Assembly: GCA_949316235.1 (NCBI GenBank)
Contig: OX438749.1
Coordinates: 18,058,414 to 18,122,413 of the forward strand
Direction: 5' to 3'
DNA: 64,000 bases
DNA from: Oegoconia quadripuncta
Taxonomy: Eukaryota; Arthropoda; Insecta; Lepidoptera; Autostichidae
Below the pieces are notes generated by a model. That model was not told where the DNA came from. It ran no database searches and was given only the letters and a program-made list of their open reading frames with translations. Numbering within the stretch: the first letter of the stretch is position 1; each line of letters begins with the position of its first letter. The position numbers and the translations under genes were made by a program. Below are positions 33,601 to 38,717 of the stretch, in pieces.

Positions 33601-34080
33601 CGCGCTGCGGTCCCGTGAAACGATTCATGGCTACTAAACTTGACAAGCCGGCCAAGCGTTTGAGACCACTCCCCTCCCCCTGCTACCTGTGGTTGGCGCG
33701 TATTGGTTAATTCAAAAACGAAAAACATTCTGAGACACCCTTTACAAGCCTAGCTGCTTAGTGTGGAACTAGATGGCGCTGTGTGTATGTGCAAAGATAT
33801 TTATTTATTCTATTAAAAAAACTCACCCGTTTATATTTCAATACACAGAGGCAGCACAGAGCCGGTCCACTGCCTATCCGTTTACTATAACGAACTTATC
33901 ACCGGCACAACCAACAACCGCATCGGGGTCCACACAACCCTCGACCAGGAGGCATCCTTCTCCAGCACCAAGCTTCGCTCCGACACGTTCAAGGGAGTGC
34001 TGACGTGCATGTCTGTGCTACCACTAAACAGGCTGCTGCTATTGGGCAGCGATAATGGAAACATTAGTCTGCTTTGCTGA
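486..34080 (+). CDS. WDR81: WDR81, BEACH/WD40 endosomal regulator (3' 14 exons; 5' end outside window)
   Basis: Spliced gene, exons 486-664, 3183-5681, 6511-6686, 7682-7869, 8476-8551, 9742-9918, 10623-10783, 11578-11838, 13098-13305, 14053-14208, 15051-15185, 15822-15971, 30066-30172, 33849-34080. All junctions are AG/GT and phases agree across every intron, giving about 1,570 codons; the family is about 1,900-2,000 residues, so the missing part is the N-terminus with the BEACH domain. Family hallmarks seen: [14 protein letters not shown] just after BEACH, the helical block [25 protein letters not shown] before the WD repeats, then six WD-repeat exons. In animals WDR81 works with WDR91 on endosomes to restrain PI3-kinase complex activity during early-to-late endosome conversion, and takes part in clearing ubiquitinated cargo by autophagy (family knowledge). 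The coding frame is intact despite about 20 kb of transposons in its introns. Identification is by recalled family motifs, not a search. Confidence 0.9.
692..2677 (-). mobile_element. Tc1/mariner-superfamily DNA transposon, rosa-like (DD41D), long TIRs
   Basis: A 1,986-bp element flanked by TA (690-691 and 2678-2679). Both ends carry inverted copies about 280 bases long, starting CAGGGTGGAAAGTTTCAATG on the left and its near-complement on the right, with scattered mismatches. The transposase lies inside on the minus strand. The element starts only 27 bases after a WDR81 splice donor, inside intron 665-3182. Such long TIRs are unusual for mariner elements, whose TIRs are mostly about 30 bases. 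Confidence 0.85.
1112..2172 (-). pseudogene. Frameshifted DD41D transposase
   Basis: The ATG at 2172 opens an N-terminal helix-turn-helix region, followed by the catalytic region WSDETNF and FQQDGAPAH. At the third catalytic block the frame breaks after WPARSPD: one base is missing near 1322, and the +1 frame then reads TPLDFFLWG and continues to a stop at 1112. Spacing from the second Asp to the Asp in TPLD is 41 residues, so this is a DD41D catalytic triad. A single-base assembly error would also give this picture. Confidence 0.8.
3183..5681 (+). CDS. WDR81: WDR81 large central exon
   Basis: An 833-codon exon with acceptor AATTTCAG ending at 3182; the alternative AG at 3195 breaks phase. 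It begins with an acidic Ser/Asp/Glu run, then a basic Arg/Ser-rich linker, then the conserved [14 protein letters not shown] and the helical repeat-like blocks [16 protein letters not shown] and [15 protein letters not shown]...[22 protein letters not shown] long low-complexity Ser/Pro/Glu region around 4740-5400 looks disordered. It ends in [26 protein letters not shown] and a phase-1 donor GTAAGT at 5682. Confidence 0.92.
6128..6390 (+). repeat. tRNA-derived SINE, family S2 (5'-truncated)
   Basis: In WDR81 intron 5682-6510. It starts inside the tRNA-like head (GGGGTACATGTTTAAGTACT) and runs to the 3' end GGTTGTGCATAAAAAATAAG. It is recognisable from eight other copies in this window. The rest of the intron shows nothing else. 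Confidence 0.7.
6511..6686 (+). CDS. WDR81: WDR81 exon
   Basis: Acceptor CCCAACAG ends at 6510 and donor GTGAGG starts at 6687. It reads [20 protein letters not shown] and continues through a helical, HEAT-like segment ([20 protein letters not shown]) conserved in WDR81. It enters in phase 1 and leaves in phase 0. Confidence 0.9.
6950..7240. repeat. Two abutting repeat fragments in an intron
   Basis: 6950-7147 holds the minus-strand end of a common interspersed repeat (poly-T, then GAGGGCGGCAAACGAGCATG and GTTGCCGGCCTTTGAGGAAG). 7148-7240 is the 3' tail of SINE family S1 (TTAGTTTGGGACTAGATGAT). Both sit in WDR81 intron 6687-7681; the remaining intron sequence shows nothing recognisable. Confidence 0.55.
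7682..7869 (+). CDS. WDR81: WDR81 exon
   Basis: Acceptor TTTTCAG ends at 7681 and donor GTATGA starts at 7870. It reads [20 protein letters not shown], then [20 protein letters not shown]. It is GC-rich and helical, continues the central repeat-like region, and leaves in phase 2. Confidence 0.88.
7870..8475 (+). other. WDR81 intron, no feature seen
   Basis: 606 bases of AT-rich intron; no repeat or coding segment recognised. Confidence 0.6.
8476..8551 (+). CDS. WDR81: WDR81 short exon
   Basis: A 76-base exon with acceptor GATTTCAG ending at 8475 and donor GTTAGT at 8552. It reads [20 protein letters not shown] and then a short charged tail. Phases 2 in and 0 out fit both neighbours. Confidence 0.82.
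8552..9741 (+). other. WDR81 intron, no clear feature
   Basis: 1,190 bases without coding sequence. A mostly AT-rich stretch around 8840-9300 could be an old transposon remnant, but I could not match it to another copy here. Confidence 0.5.
9742..9918 (+). CDS. WDR81: WDR81 exon
   Basis: A 59-codon phase-0 exon. Acceptor AATTTGCAG ends at 9741 and donor GTAAGT starts at 9919. It reads [20 protein letters not shown] and further through the GC-rich segment [16 protein letters not shown]. Confidence 0.85.
9951..10031. repeat. Near-perfect 35-bp hairpin in intron
   Basis: Arms 9951-9985 and 9997-10031 are complementary over 35 bases with one mismatch and an 11-base loop. The loop-proximal core is AAAAAAGTCCGCAAG. 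It lies 32 bases after the splice donor. A second, weaker inverted repeat (TATTCTTTCT and its complement) encloses 10044-10145. Confidence 0.8.
10229..10440 (+). repeat. Interspersed repeat, same family as 29560 and 49283
   Basis: Begins TACACGACTGCGCAAGAGAG, followed by a GTATGTAT microsatellite. It shares the internal segment (AAACGGCTTGACCGATTTCG, then GGTGTCGTTAGATTCGTCTT) with the other two copies. It lies in WDR81 intron 9919-10622. Confidence 0.65.
10623..10783 (+). CDS. WDR81: WDR81 exon
   Basis: Acceptor CATTATCAG ends at 10622 and donor GTAAGT starts at 10784. It reads [20 protein letters not shown] and [20 protein letters not shown], and leaves in phase 2. Confidence 0.88.
10784..11577 (+). 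other. WDR81 intron, no feature seen
   Basis: 794 AT-rich bases without recognisable repeats or coding sequence. Confidence 0.55.
11578..11838 (+). CDS. WDR81: WDR81 exon (linker before WD repeats)
   Basis: Acceptor ATTTTCCAG ends at 11577 and donor GTGAGT starts at 11839. It encodes a Ser/Asn/Asp-rich, probably disordered linker ([20 protein letters not shown] and on). Phase 2 in and 2 out. Confidence 0.85.
12345..12655 (+). repeat. tRNA-derived SINE, family S3
   Basis: The tRNA-like head (GGCGCTGGCTCAACCGTTAA) is followed by the body CCGACTGCTCTTAAAACGGT and the 3' end TATATCCCTGCAGTGGGATG...GGGCTGATGAT. Further copies are at 34735, 49570 and 57685. It lies in WDR81 intron 11839-13097. 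Confidence 0.75.
13098..13305 (+). CDS. WDR81: WDR81 exon: first WD repeat
   Basis: Acceptor ACCTCAG ends at 13097 and donor GTAGGA starts at 13306. It reads [20 protein letters not shown], a strong WDR81 signature, and then a complete WD repeat ([11 protein letters not shown] ... [13 protein letters not shown]). It leaves in phase 0, so the next WD-repeat exons start cleanly. Confidence 0.93.
13306..14052 (+). other. WDR81 intron, no clear feature
   Basis: 747 bases. A short GC-richer patch near 13680-13750 has no coding continuity and no second copy I can find here. Confidence 0.5.
14053..14208 (+). CDS. WDR81: WDR81 exon: second WD repeat
   Basis: Acceptor ATCTTCAG ends at 14052 and donor GTAATT starts at 14209. 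52 codons, phase 0. It reads [20 protein letters not shown] then [12 protein letters not shown], with the GH and WD positions of a WD repeat. Confidence 0.92.
14560..14700 (+). repeat. Short interspersed repeat with ATTG tail
   Basis: Ends GTGCAATAAAGTGTACTTG followed by a (ATTG)n run. Similar tails occur near 12145 and 47850. It is probably the 3' end of a LINE/SINE. It lies in WDR81 intron 14209-15050. Confidence 0.5.
15051..15185 (+). CDS. WDR81: WDR81 exon: third WD repeat
   Basis: Acceptor CTTGTCAG ends at 15050 and donor GTAATC starts at 15186. 45 codons, phase 0. It reads [20 protein letters not shown] then [13 protein letters not shown], a degenerate WD repeat. Confidence 0.9.
15425..15752 (-). 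repeat. SINE family S2, near full length
   Basis: Minus-strand copy: the tRNA-like head is at the right end (CTCAATGTAAACAACATTGG, with box-B-like GGTTCGATGCC) and the AT-rich 3' end is at the left. It lies in WDR81 intron 15186-15821, 69 bases before the next exon. Confidence 0.8.
15822..15971 (+). CDS. WDR81: WDR81 exon: fourth WD repeat
   Basis: Acceptor GTGGTAG ends at 15821 and donor GTAACC starts at 15972. 50 codons, phase 0, very GC-rich. It reads [20 protein letters not shown] then [20 protein letters not shown]. The 14.1-kb transposon-filled intron starts here. Confidence 0.9.
16000..16545 (+). pseudogene. Degenerate non-LTR retrotransposon, C-terminal RT remnant
   Basis: Frame-broken but still readable pieces: [36 protein letters not shown] and, near 16430-16535, a Cys-rich tail [13 protein letters not shown]...VRVAGFW. 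This layout is typical of the region after reverse transcriptase in Jockey/RTE-like LINEs. It is an old relic immediately downstream of a WDR81 exon. Confidence 0.5.
16548..16850 (-). repeat. SINE family S2
   Basis: Minus-strand copy, 3' end at the left (TTATGCACAACGGATTGGTA). The tRNA-like head is partly deleted on the right. Confidence 0.75.
17155..17370 (+). repeat. SINE family S1 (degenerate head)
   Basis: Body identical in type to the copy at 17713: GAGTCATGGATGTTTATATA, then TTAGTTTGGGACTAGATGAT. The tRNA-like head has diverged and the box-B motif is broken. Confidence 0.7.
17713..17965 (+). repeat. SINE family S1 with intact pol III boxes
   Basis: Box-A-like TGGTGTAGTGGATAGTGA and box-B GGTTCGAATCC sit at normal tRNA spacing. 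The family body and a (TATT)n tail follow. LINE-A begins soon after the tail. Confidence 0.8.
18420..19328 (+). CDS. LINE-A ORF1 protein (coiled coil plus FP-like nucleic-acid-binding domain)
   Basis: 302 residues from ATG 18420. A basic, Pro-rich N-terminus (residues 1-60) is followed by a long heptad-like coiled coil (about 75-150) and a C-terminal domain (about 150-290) with [29 protein letters not shown] and [15 protein letters not shown]...RLNYLAR. That C-terminal pattern is the FP-like domain found in many insect LINE ORF1 proteins. By analogy it trimerises and binds the LINE RNA. The frame is intact. Confidence 0.8.
   Translation: MPLKRTPPNTPTPGELNATKLDIPKIPQSGSAPNLSVLEHGNVTTRRKRDDTSSGVKNFMIEIREMLAKSSAQNESKFSSLQSTMKEILAQNIDIKESLSFVSKQYQDIRLKLESVERQRKEDRLYINQLEVKVETLERTLLSSKLELRNVPKGASETKENLCQILTKTANILEVPLQNQEITDIFRTKSKTGHGTIIAELGSVIKKETFIKNARKFNIKNPTNKLNSTHLNLDGPIKPFFISECLSPNAKRLNYLARTFAHENGYNFCWTSFGRTYIRQDEGKQHIRIDCEADLTKLRHEQ
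19732..21937 (+). pseudogene. LINE-A ORF2, 5' part: endonuclease and reverse transcriptase (frameshifted, interrupted)
   Basis: An APE-type endonuclease comes first ([40 protein letters not shown] and the terminal ITDHASI). After a spacer come RT blocks [46 protein letters not shown] and [11 protein letters not shown]. One extra base near 20993 creates a stop; the +1 frame continues with DKIITSSGQ. One base is missing near 21343 (RPISVLPS then [11 protein letters not shown]). The frame is then cut by the TTAA insertion inside the region after YADD. Confidence 0.85.
22320..22466 (+). promoter_or_regulatory. Candidate promoter and 5' non-coding exon of the TTAA element
   Basis: A GC-rich island in an AT-rich element has a TATA-like GCGATATAAAATAATG at about 22332 and a 5' UTR-like stretch ending in a strong donor GGT|GTAAGTAT after 22466. 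The next acceptor, TTTGTTTCAG at 22981-22990, leads directly to the ATG at 22995. Confidence 0.5.
22995..23577 (+). pseudogene. Transposase-like gene fragment in the TTAA element (two exons)
   Basis: Exon 22991-23087 with ATG 22995 encodes a very basic 31-residue start ([20 protein letters not shown]). Donor GTCAGT is at 23088. Exon 2 runs from 23425 after TTTTTTTTAG and gives an acidic stretch followed by [20 protein letters not shown] and HNSALGC, where LINE-B cuts in. The motif G.RI....Y...Q......H....C resembles the N-terminus of insect proteins with a Mutator-like transposase domain. The remainder of the protein is absent from the window, so function is lost. Confidence 0.55.
23127..23324. 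mobile_element. Short MITE within the intron of the TTAA-element gene
   Basis: About 198 bases with inverted termini of some 32 bases (GTACGGTGAATGTAGGTATG...AACATAACAAA on the left and near-complement on the right, with small mismatches). It lies entirely between donor 23088 and acceptor 23424. Confidence 0.7.
23911..24531 (-). pseudogene. Helitron helicase, C-terminal fragment
   Basis: 206 residues of the Pif1-like helicase of a Rep/Hel protein: [40 protein letters not shown], the motif [12 protein letters not shown] and [10 protein letters not shown] near the end. The Rep domain and helicase motifs I-III are missing; upstream on this strand the sequence becomes 15-base tandem repeats. It is a remnant of the autonomous element. 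Confidence 0.85.
24545..24795 (-). repeat. 15-bp minisatellite array 1
   Basis: About 16 copies of a 15-mer whose plus-strand form is CTTCGACTTTGAGCC with point variants. The unit is a multiple of three and free of stops in several minus-strand frames, which creates spurious repetitive ORFs ([13 protein letters not shown] type). No protein function is implied. Confidence 0.9.
24796..25290. repeat. Helitron internal repeat block, copy 1
   Basis: Starts GACACCAATTTGAATTTGTG and contains staggered sub-repeats of about 125 bases (AATAAATGTCATTTTCGTAA, CCTAAATAACGACACCAATA). The whole block recurs at 25812-26585. Confidence 0.8.
25291..25524 (+). repeat. 6/12-bp tandem array
   Basis: Runs of GACTATGACTTT with variants, read on the plus strand as repeated Thr-Met-Thr-Leu. 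Low-complexity expansion between the two 15-mer arrays. Confidence 0.9.
25525..25811 (-). repeat. 15-bp minisatellite array 2
   Basis: About 18 copies of the same 15-mer as array 1, with its own set of variants. It is followed by the same flanking block, so arrays plus flanks form a large duplication. Confidence 0.9.
25812..26640. repeat. Helitron internal repeat block, copy 2, ending in (CAGT)n
   Basis: Second, longer copy of block 24796-25290 with an extra sub-repeat unit. It ends with CTAGACCCAGCGGTTTGGCC and a (GTCA)n microsatellite at about 26613-26644, near the Helitron 5' end. Confidence 0.8.
26669..27485 (+). pseudogene. LINE-B ORF2, C-terminal part
   Basis: Open for 272 codons: [20 protein letters not shown] with the catalytic FADD box, then the thumb/C-terminal region ([59 protein letters not shown]). 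It ends with the usual [17 protein letters not shown] block. The 5' ORF2 and ORF1 are absent. Confidence 0.82.
28343..29040 (+). pseudogene. LINE-A ORF2, C-terminal part
   Basis: Continues the frame lost at 21937: [20 protein letters not shown], then [36 protein letters not shown] and [20 protein letters not shown], the conserved post-RT region. Stop TAA at 29038-29040, followed by an AT-rich 3' UTR to the (TTA)n tail. Confidence 0.83.
29560..29990 (+). mobile_element. MITE-like repeat with a nested second repeat
   Basis: The outer part matches the copy at 49283-49545: left end ACCGGACTGCCCAAAGAAGG, internal GTCATAGGATACATTTTA and CCAACATGGCGCC, right end ATATGCTGTCGGGTTTTT. Between about 29756 and 29943 it holds an extra segment (TATACGGCTGGACGGATTTG ... 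GAAGTCGCGGGCGGAAAGCT), absent in the 49-kb copy, with Helitron-like terminal wording. Confidence 0.6.
30066..30172 (+). CDS. WDR81: WDR81 exon: fifth WD repeat
   Basis: Acceptor TTTGTCCCCAG ends at 30065 and donor GTGAGT starts at 30173. It reads [20 protein letters not shown] then [16 protein letters not shown], a WD repeat. It joins exon 15822-15971 in phase 0 across the 14.1-kb intron and leaves in phase 2. Confidence 0.92.
30410..30720 (+). repeat. Probable interspersed repeat
   Basis: The segment ACGGACTTCATAAAAAGGAG ... TTGTTAACCGATTTTGATAA has the wording of common lepidopteran dispersed repeats, but no second copy is in the window. Confidence 0.4.
31053..32368 (+). mobile_element. 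mariner element (DD34D) with intact transposase
   Basis: TA at 31051-31052 and 32369-32370. Inverted termini share AAGTATCGGGAATWTGTCAATAAAA, differing in the outermost bases (CTCTGTGTAA against CATTCAGTGTACT). About 1.3 kb, the standard mariner size. It sits inside a SINE in the last WDR81 intron. Confidence 0.87.
31244..32317 (+). CDS. mariner transposase, full length
   Basis: 357 residues from ATG 31244. An N-terminal double helix-turn-helix DNA-binding region (about 1-115, with [13 protein letters not shown] between the two) is followed by the catalytic domain. Acidic residues are Asp158 (GDETWV), Asp253 (HDNAPSH) and Asp288 (PSDFFLF); 34 residues separate the last two, so DD34D. The signature [13 protein letters not shown] matches mariner. 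The frame is uninterrupted and the length is close to that of active mariners (about 345-355), so the copy may be young; activity is not shown. Confidence 0.9.
   Translation: MENIVEQRVCLKFCVSNDISCGESLKMLRNTYGESCISKTRAYEWYKAFKEGREVVVDLPRSGRPSTATTKENIDRIKKLVLENRRMSLRELASEVNISFKSVHNILIDILGMKRVAARLVPKELNFVQKAQRKHVAEDMVSRASTDPTFMKRIITGDETWVYEYDMQTSQQSSEWRLENEPKPKKPRQSRSKIKVMLTVFFDYRGVVHSEFLPEEETVNKEYYLGVMKRLRESIRRKRPDLWQHNSWMLHHDNAPSHTAIIVKEFLAKNSTKVLDQAPYSPDMAPSDFFLFPKLKLPLRGKRFESIEAIKENSLNELKAIPQIAYEKCMEDWVKRWRCCIASDGAYFEGDKINLDE
32434..33742 (-). mobile_element. Tc1/mariner-superfamily element, DD41D (rosa-like), apparently intact
   Basis: 1,309 bp flanked by TA (32432-32433 and 33743-33744). 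Perfect inverted termini start AAGGGTGTCTCAGAATGTTT and run about 29 bases. A single minus-strand transposase fills it. It inserted in the same SINE as the mariner 66 bases away. Confidence 0.88.
32540..33628 (-). CDS. DD41D transposase, full length
   Basis: 362 residues from ATG 33628 ([20 protein letters not shown]). The frame is open further upstream but only from non-ATG codons. An N-terminal helix-turn-helix region is followed by catalytic residues Asp158 (WFSDESNF), Asp253 (FQQDGATSH) and Asp295 ([10 protein letters not shown]), with 41 residues between the last two. It is related to, but clearly different from, the damaged transposase at 1112-2172. No frameshift or stop. Confidence 0.88.
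   Translation of the reverse strand: MNRFTGPQRAFCVRAFYKNNDSYTVVRRLYRTHFNLTSLKHVPSANLIKHWVCKFEETGNTMPDKSSGRKRTSRTNMNVDRVCQSVMDDPRQSLRLRAASLNLNKSTVHRIISKDLHFHPYKIVIVQEMKADDPDKRVEFCRTMKNRFRSFNNIWFSDESNFHINGHVNKQNCRYWASENPLELHQKPLHSPKVVVWAAISSQGIIGPYFFEDGRGRTQTVNSDRYCHMIRTFLATEMQNQYSYNRNTFFQQDGATSHVTNDSLAALHDLFPGRVISRRGDINWPPRSPDLTPADFFLWGYLKSKVYNPLPPNLNVLKQRITEEINSIPRATLQRVIENFGSRLNECEQVNGAHLQTVVFHK
33849..34080 (+). CDS. WDR81: WDR81 last exon: C-terminal WD repeats and stop
   Basis: Acceptor ATACACAG ends at 33848; phase 2 matches exon 30066-30172. It reads [20 protein letters not shown] then [20 protein letters not shown] and [11 protein letters not shown], stop TGA 34078-34080. It closes the beta-propeller, as in the family, where the protein ends right after the last repeat. 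Confidence 0.93.
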
Positions 34081-34149
34081 TCCCCAGCTAGTTTCGAAGA
34101 GACAAGTGATATTTTCCTAATATGGATATTACCTGCTTTATGTATTAAA

Positions 34150-34155
34150 AATAAA
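34150..34155 (+). terminator. Candidate polyadenylation signal of WDR81
   Basis: AATAAA 70 bases after the stop codon, in an A-rich stretch. It would give a short 3' UTR; other sites downstream cannot be excluded. Confidence 0.5.
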
Positions 34156-34734
34156 AAAAATATTACAGTGTAGTTTGCATGTAATAGGAGTGCAAGTAAA
34201 GACACTTTGTGTTGGACTCGCGAAGGAATTACACGTACTTTGTTTTTTTTGTATGATCTCTGTGTGTCGATAGAATAGGTTAGAATATGAATTCACGAGA
34301 GTACCTATTTGCTTAATTTAAGAGTATTGTGTAAATTTAGCGTTAGATGGTGGATGATCTTTCTCCAATTAGCCGTTAATCAACTATTGTTGAAGTACCG
34401 TCTCGTTTTTACATACAATGTTAGATAGAGATAAGTATAGTACACCTTTTATCGGGGTTGAATTAATGAAATGTGAACAAATAACTTAGTTTTAGTGAAG
34501 TGAAATGTCATCAAAGTATAGCAGGGTTGCCTGGAGATAAAACTATTAAACGATCGAATGCATGAGGATTACGAGTATTGTCCAACACCTGTCCCTATAC
34601 CTTACAGGAAGGTAATATGTTTTAGGCTTGGGAATATAATTGAATACCTAGGCGGATCGCCAATAGTCAAAAATTATTTATTTTGTGGGTACACAGGGTA
34701 CAATAAAATAGTCTTGATTTTACATTTACAGCTT

Positions 34735-35000
34735 CTTGTTCAAAAGGCAATAAAACCTGCATGCCTGAGAAATAACAAATCAAAGGCCCCATCTGCGGGA
34801 GCCTTATATGGTCCATATTCCTTCATACACGAGGGTAGGCCTATATCCCTGCAGGGGGATGTTCAAGGGCTGATGATGATGATTTCCTGCATTATCCCTA
34901 TAATGCAGGAAATACTATACTAGAAAAGCATATAAAATATCAGACTGTTCGGATGATAATAACGATAACTGCACTGCCCTTGGAGAGCTTCCTCCCCTGC
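34735..35000 (+). repeat. SINE S3 3' fragment followed by CR1-type 3' fragment
   Basis: 34735-34890 is the S3 3' half (AAACCTGCATGCCTGAGAAA ... GGGCTGATGATGATGAT). 34921-35000 (AAAGCATATAAAATATCAGA) matches the end of the LINE fragments at 37.6 and 58.4 kb. Confidence 0.6.
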
Positions 35001-35084
35001 CTCAACAGAATTCAGAAACGTAACACAACTTAATCCGGATATGAACAGCACAGTTATTTGGAAAAGTGGAAATGTTCGCCATAG

Positions 35085-35215
35085 ATATTTTTTATGCACA
35101 ATGGGTTAGTTCTGGACCTCAGTCACACCTGATGTTAAGTGAAATGAGGCCAAAGGTCAAAACTTACTCATCCGGCAACCCAAACATTCAGATACATTAT
35201 TGTGGTCTGAAGTAT
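35085..35215 (-). repeat. SINE S2 fragment
   Basis: 3' portion only: TTATGCACAATGGGTTAGTT ... CACCTGATGTTAAGTGAA, then diverged. Confidence 0.6.
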
Positions 35216-37489
35216 GTATGAATAACCCTAAAATCTCAAATTCAACGGTATCGCGACAGGTGTTTTAGGGCCGTATTAATATAGCGCCAGTCTCAATCTC
35301 GATATAATTTTTTTGATACGGTTTTTAAATAAACAATAGTATCTCAAGTGTCCTGATTAAGCCGGGTTATAGTTATCGCTCTTTGTTTACATTTGCAATT
35401 GTAAAAATAACTCGGTTTTTTTCTAGGTTCACTTGATAAATGACTTCTTAAAAGTGTAGCGTTATCTTTAAGTATTAAACCAGTAAGTAATATTCAGTTG
35501 AAATGTTCTTTTGGATAGCGGTAATTTCATTTTGTGTAGACGATTCTATTAGATGATCTCTGTTTTTAGTTGCCGGTTTTGTAGTTTGCTTAACCTTGAC
35601 GTGGGAGTTTGTTTGAATTTAATTCCTGCAGTGTTAATTACAGGTTTAAAATATTTGCAATACAGTAGAGTTAAAAGTTTTAGATATTAGCATCGAATGC
35701 ATTGAATATGATTTGACGATTTCCCTTGAAATAAGCGTAGTCACATTACCCAACTGTACTAGTTGGTGAGAGGTAAACCGTGGCAGACGAGCTGCTGTGT
35801 TGGAACGGGCCGATGCCCCTCTGCAACCTTACAATATTTTTTGAAAAATGTATTCATTGCAAAAAATTATGAATTATGCCAAGACCTAATCTGTTAATTA
35901 AACGATAATCGGCAAAATACTGGTAAAATAAAAGACATTTTTAAAAAACCTACTCATGATACTAGACCCAAGTTACTCAAGCAGAGATCTTCGCTTAAGG
36001 ACAGTTAAAAAGGGACAGCTTTATGTAACTTGTATAGCGGTATCTCTTTCTAACTATGCTCAAGTGCAGATCTACTCTTGAGCAAGATTCTGAAATACGG
36101 GCCTAAACATCAATCATGAATTTGTATAGCTGGTACAATGTATGTTATTGTAAAGATCTCTGTGAACCAATTGGAATACAAAATATTTAATTGATATGTT
36201 AGGTCCTTACCTATGAAATTGGCGATTTGTATGAAGAATTTCATTAAGACTGATTTCTCCATACAAACATTTTTGATTTTTTTTTGGGAACTGTAAATCC
36301 AAATTTCGCTAAACTGTGTGTATTATCGGACAACATTAAGTTAAGTATAGACTGCATTAATTTTTAAAAGTAACCGCTTTACAAAAGTTTCAGCGAATCT
36401 AAGAAATGATTATTTTTTATTGATTTAGCCCAGAAATTAAAAAATATTTAATTTGAAACCTTGAAATAATATTCTATTTTCCAAATAAAAAACAAATTTG
36501 GATATAGCTTTGAAAATCGCAGGAATTGGTACATATGATTAACGAAGAAAAAAAACTCCAATTTCATAGGTAAAGACCCAATATACGTTTGTGTGGGTGT
36601 GTATGTCTCCGACGCCCTCTTAGGTTTGTCCAATCAATGTACAGGGTCTATGCCTATTTATTTATTTTAATCTATTGCAACATTCCATTTATTATAGTTT
36701 TTAGTTTTAATCGATTTTAAATGAATTGTATTCTAGAATTTTGAATTATTTTAACGTTATACATATAAATCGATTTACCAGTGTTTAAAAATAGTCATGT
36801 GATAATGTTTTAATTCTCATAAGTCCCATAAGTCATAATATTAGATTATTGTTATCTATAATAATAAGTACAAATATAATATTATGTTACCAAAGATATT
36901 GGGAAACAATATTAAAACATTGTGTAAGCTTATTATTTGTCTTTTTAAAATATTTAAATACCCTCTGGTAGGTCTATTATGAGTACGCAAAACTATTCCT
37001 TGTTATCGAAACCAATCAGTAATGGTCGGTCGTGATACGAGTAAATAAGGGCGGATTCAGCTTTCGAATCAGAAGGTGTCACTTGTTTGACAGTTACCAC
37101 ACAAGTAGATTTTTGCATGTAAATTGTTGCTATAAATGAACTTTTAATCTAGCATAATTAAAAAATCTAACGAAATACATTTTTTAGATAAGTTACGCAG
37201 AAAACTTCGAGAAATTATCAGTGGTTCATTTAGACCCAGGGTTCATGATTCCATAGATATCCCTTGCGAGTAACTGGGATAGAGCGATATGTTATTATTA
37301 TAACAATAGGTTTGCGTGAAACCACTACTTATCTTTTACTTACGTTGGACTATCGACGACGATAACGTTGAAGACACGCAATAGACACCCTCACCTATTC
37401 GCTTTATGTTCGCTTTTATTTTGTAGGTAGGAGTACACTTAAAATAGTCAATTTTACATTTTTTAAGCTGCTTGTTCAAAATGCAATTT

Positions 37490-37925
37490 TCCCCTGAGAA
37501 GAACAAGCAAGAAACTCGAAGGGTTGCTCTTTTAAAGTCTGGCTTTGATTTTACATAAAGGTTTTTTATATTACAAAAAGGTTTTTATATTTCATTATTA
37601 ATTGTGAAATAGCCTGGCATGCGAACGATCTGATTATGTCCAGGGATGATTATCATCTAAATAGTGATATTTTATAATGTGCTTTGTTAATAAGTTTCTG
37701 TTTTAAAGTATCTTTAAATTTATTGAGAGGAAGATTTTGTATGTCAACTGGAACCTTATTGAAAAAGCGCATATATAACCCTTTGAATGAATTGCTGACT
37801 TTGCGGAGGTGACTTATGTGACCTGCAAGTTTGTCTTTATTTCTTGTATTAACATCGTGTTTATCACTATTTTTCCTAAATGATGCTATATTTTTTTTGA
37901 TATACATTATATTTTCAAAAATGTA
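37490..37925 (-). pseudogene. CR1-type LINE 3' fragment
   Basis: A minus-strand reading frame at 37653-37907 gives NTRNKDKLAGHISHL then GLYMRFFNKVPVDIQNLPLN, the end of ORF2 of a CR1-like LINE. The shorter pieces at 34921, 58335 and 60030 belong to the same family. Confidence 0.7.
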
Positions 37926-38717
37926 TCGGGATCTTTTTGCGTTCTCACGGCTTTCTGTTTTTTAAGTTAACAATATAAATAAGATAATACATCCAGACAT
38001 CGAGAAGAGTTTTAATATTTTGTTTAAAAAGTATGAATGATGGGGACTTTTTACTTGAAGGGAAGGGTGTGATTGAGGTCAAGTGCTAACCTGTTGTGGA
38101 TAAAAAAAAAGAAAAAAAAAGTATGTTTCATAATTTCAGAACCGAAAAGGATTTAGTGTACGAGCGAGGGAGATGACTAGAGAATCCAAGTTTTAGGTTC
38201 TCCGTAAGTACTGAGGAGCCGCGGGATGAAATAAGATACTTGTTCTGTACAGTAATGCGAATTTGTATGATCCGGAATGATGGGTCATTTTAGTTTTTCC
38301 CGGAATGCGGAAATATGGTCGAATTTTCGTAGCCTAAATACGCATCGTATGCACACATTTTGAAGCACTTCCAATTTATCTGTTCTTCTCAGTGGGATCG
38401 AGAAACGCCACATCAGCATAATCCACCAGGGGAAGGAGAAGGGATATTGAGCAAACATAATCATAGTAGTAGCAAAAAATTCTGCAGGCGCTTCACAGAG
38501 TAAAGAGGCAAAGAAATTCCGACTTACTACAGCGATATGGGCAACCCAGAAAATGTTTGGTTCAACCCAAAATGTTTGGAAAAACCCAGAAAATGTGTAG
38601 GAGAGAATTCGAATGGTAGAAGAATAGGAGATTATAGTTCCGTCAAGAAGATATTAGGTAAATGCACGGCTTGTAGCTTAGAGATATAGTGAGAGCTGCC
38701 CATAATGATGACCTGCG

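Larger units (their letters stand above)
30905..33815 (+). repeat. SINE family S1 copy split by two mariner-type elements
   Basis: SINE pieces are 30905-31052 (tRNA-like head with GTGTAGTGGATAGTGACC and GGTTCGAATCC), 32369-32433 and 33743-33815 (CAAGCCTAGCTGCTTAGTGT ... ATTTATTTATT). Joined in order they follow the body seen in reverse at 53705-53980, each break being a single TA. Confidence 0.82.
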
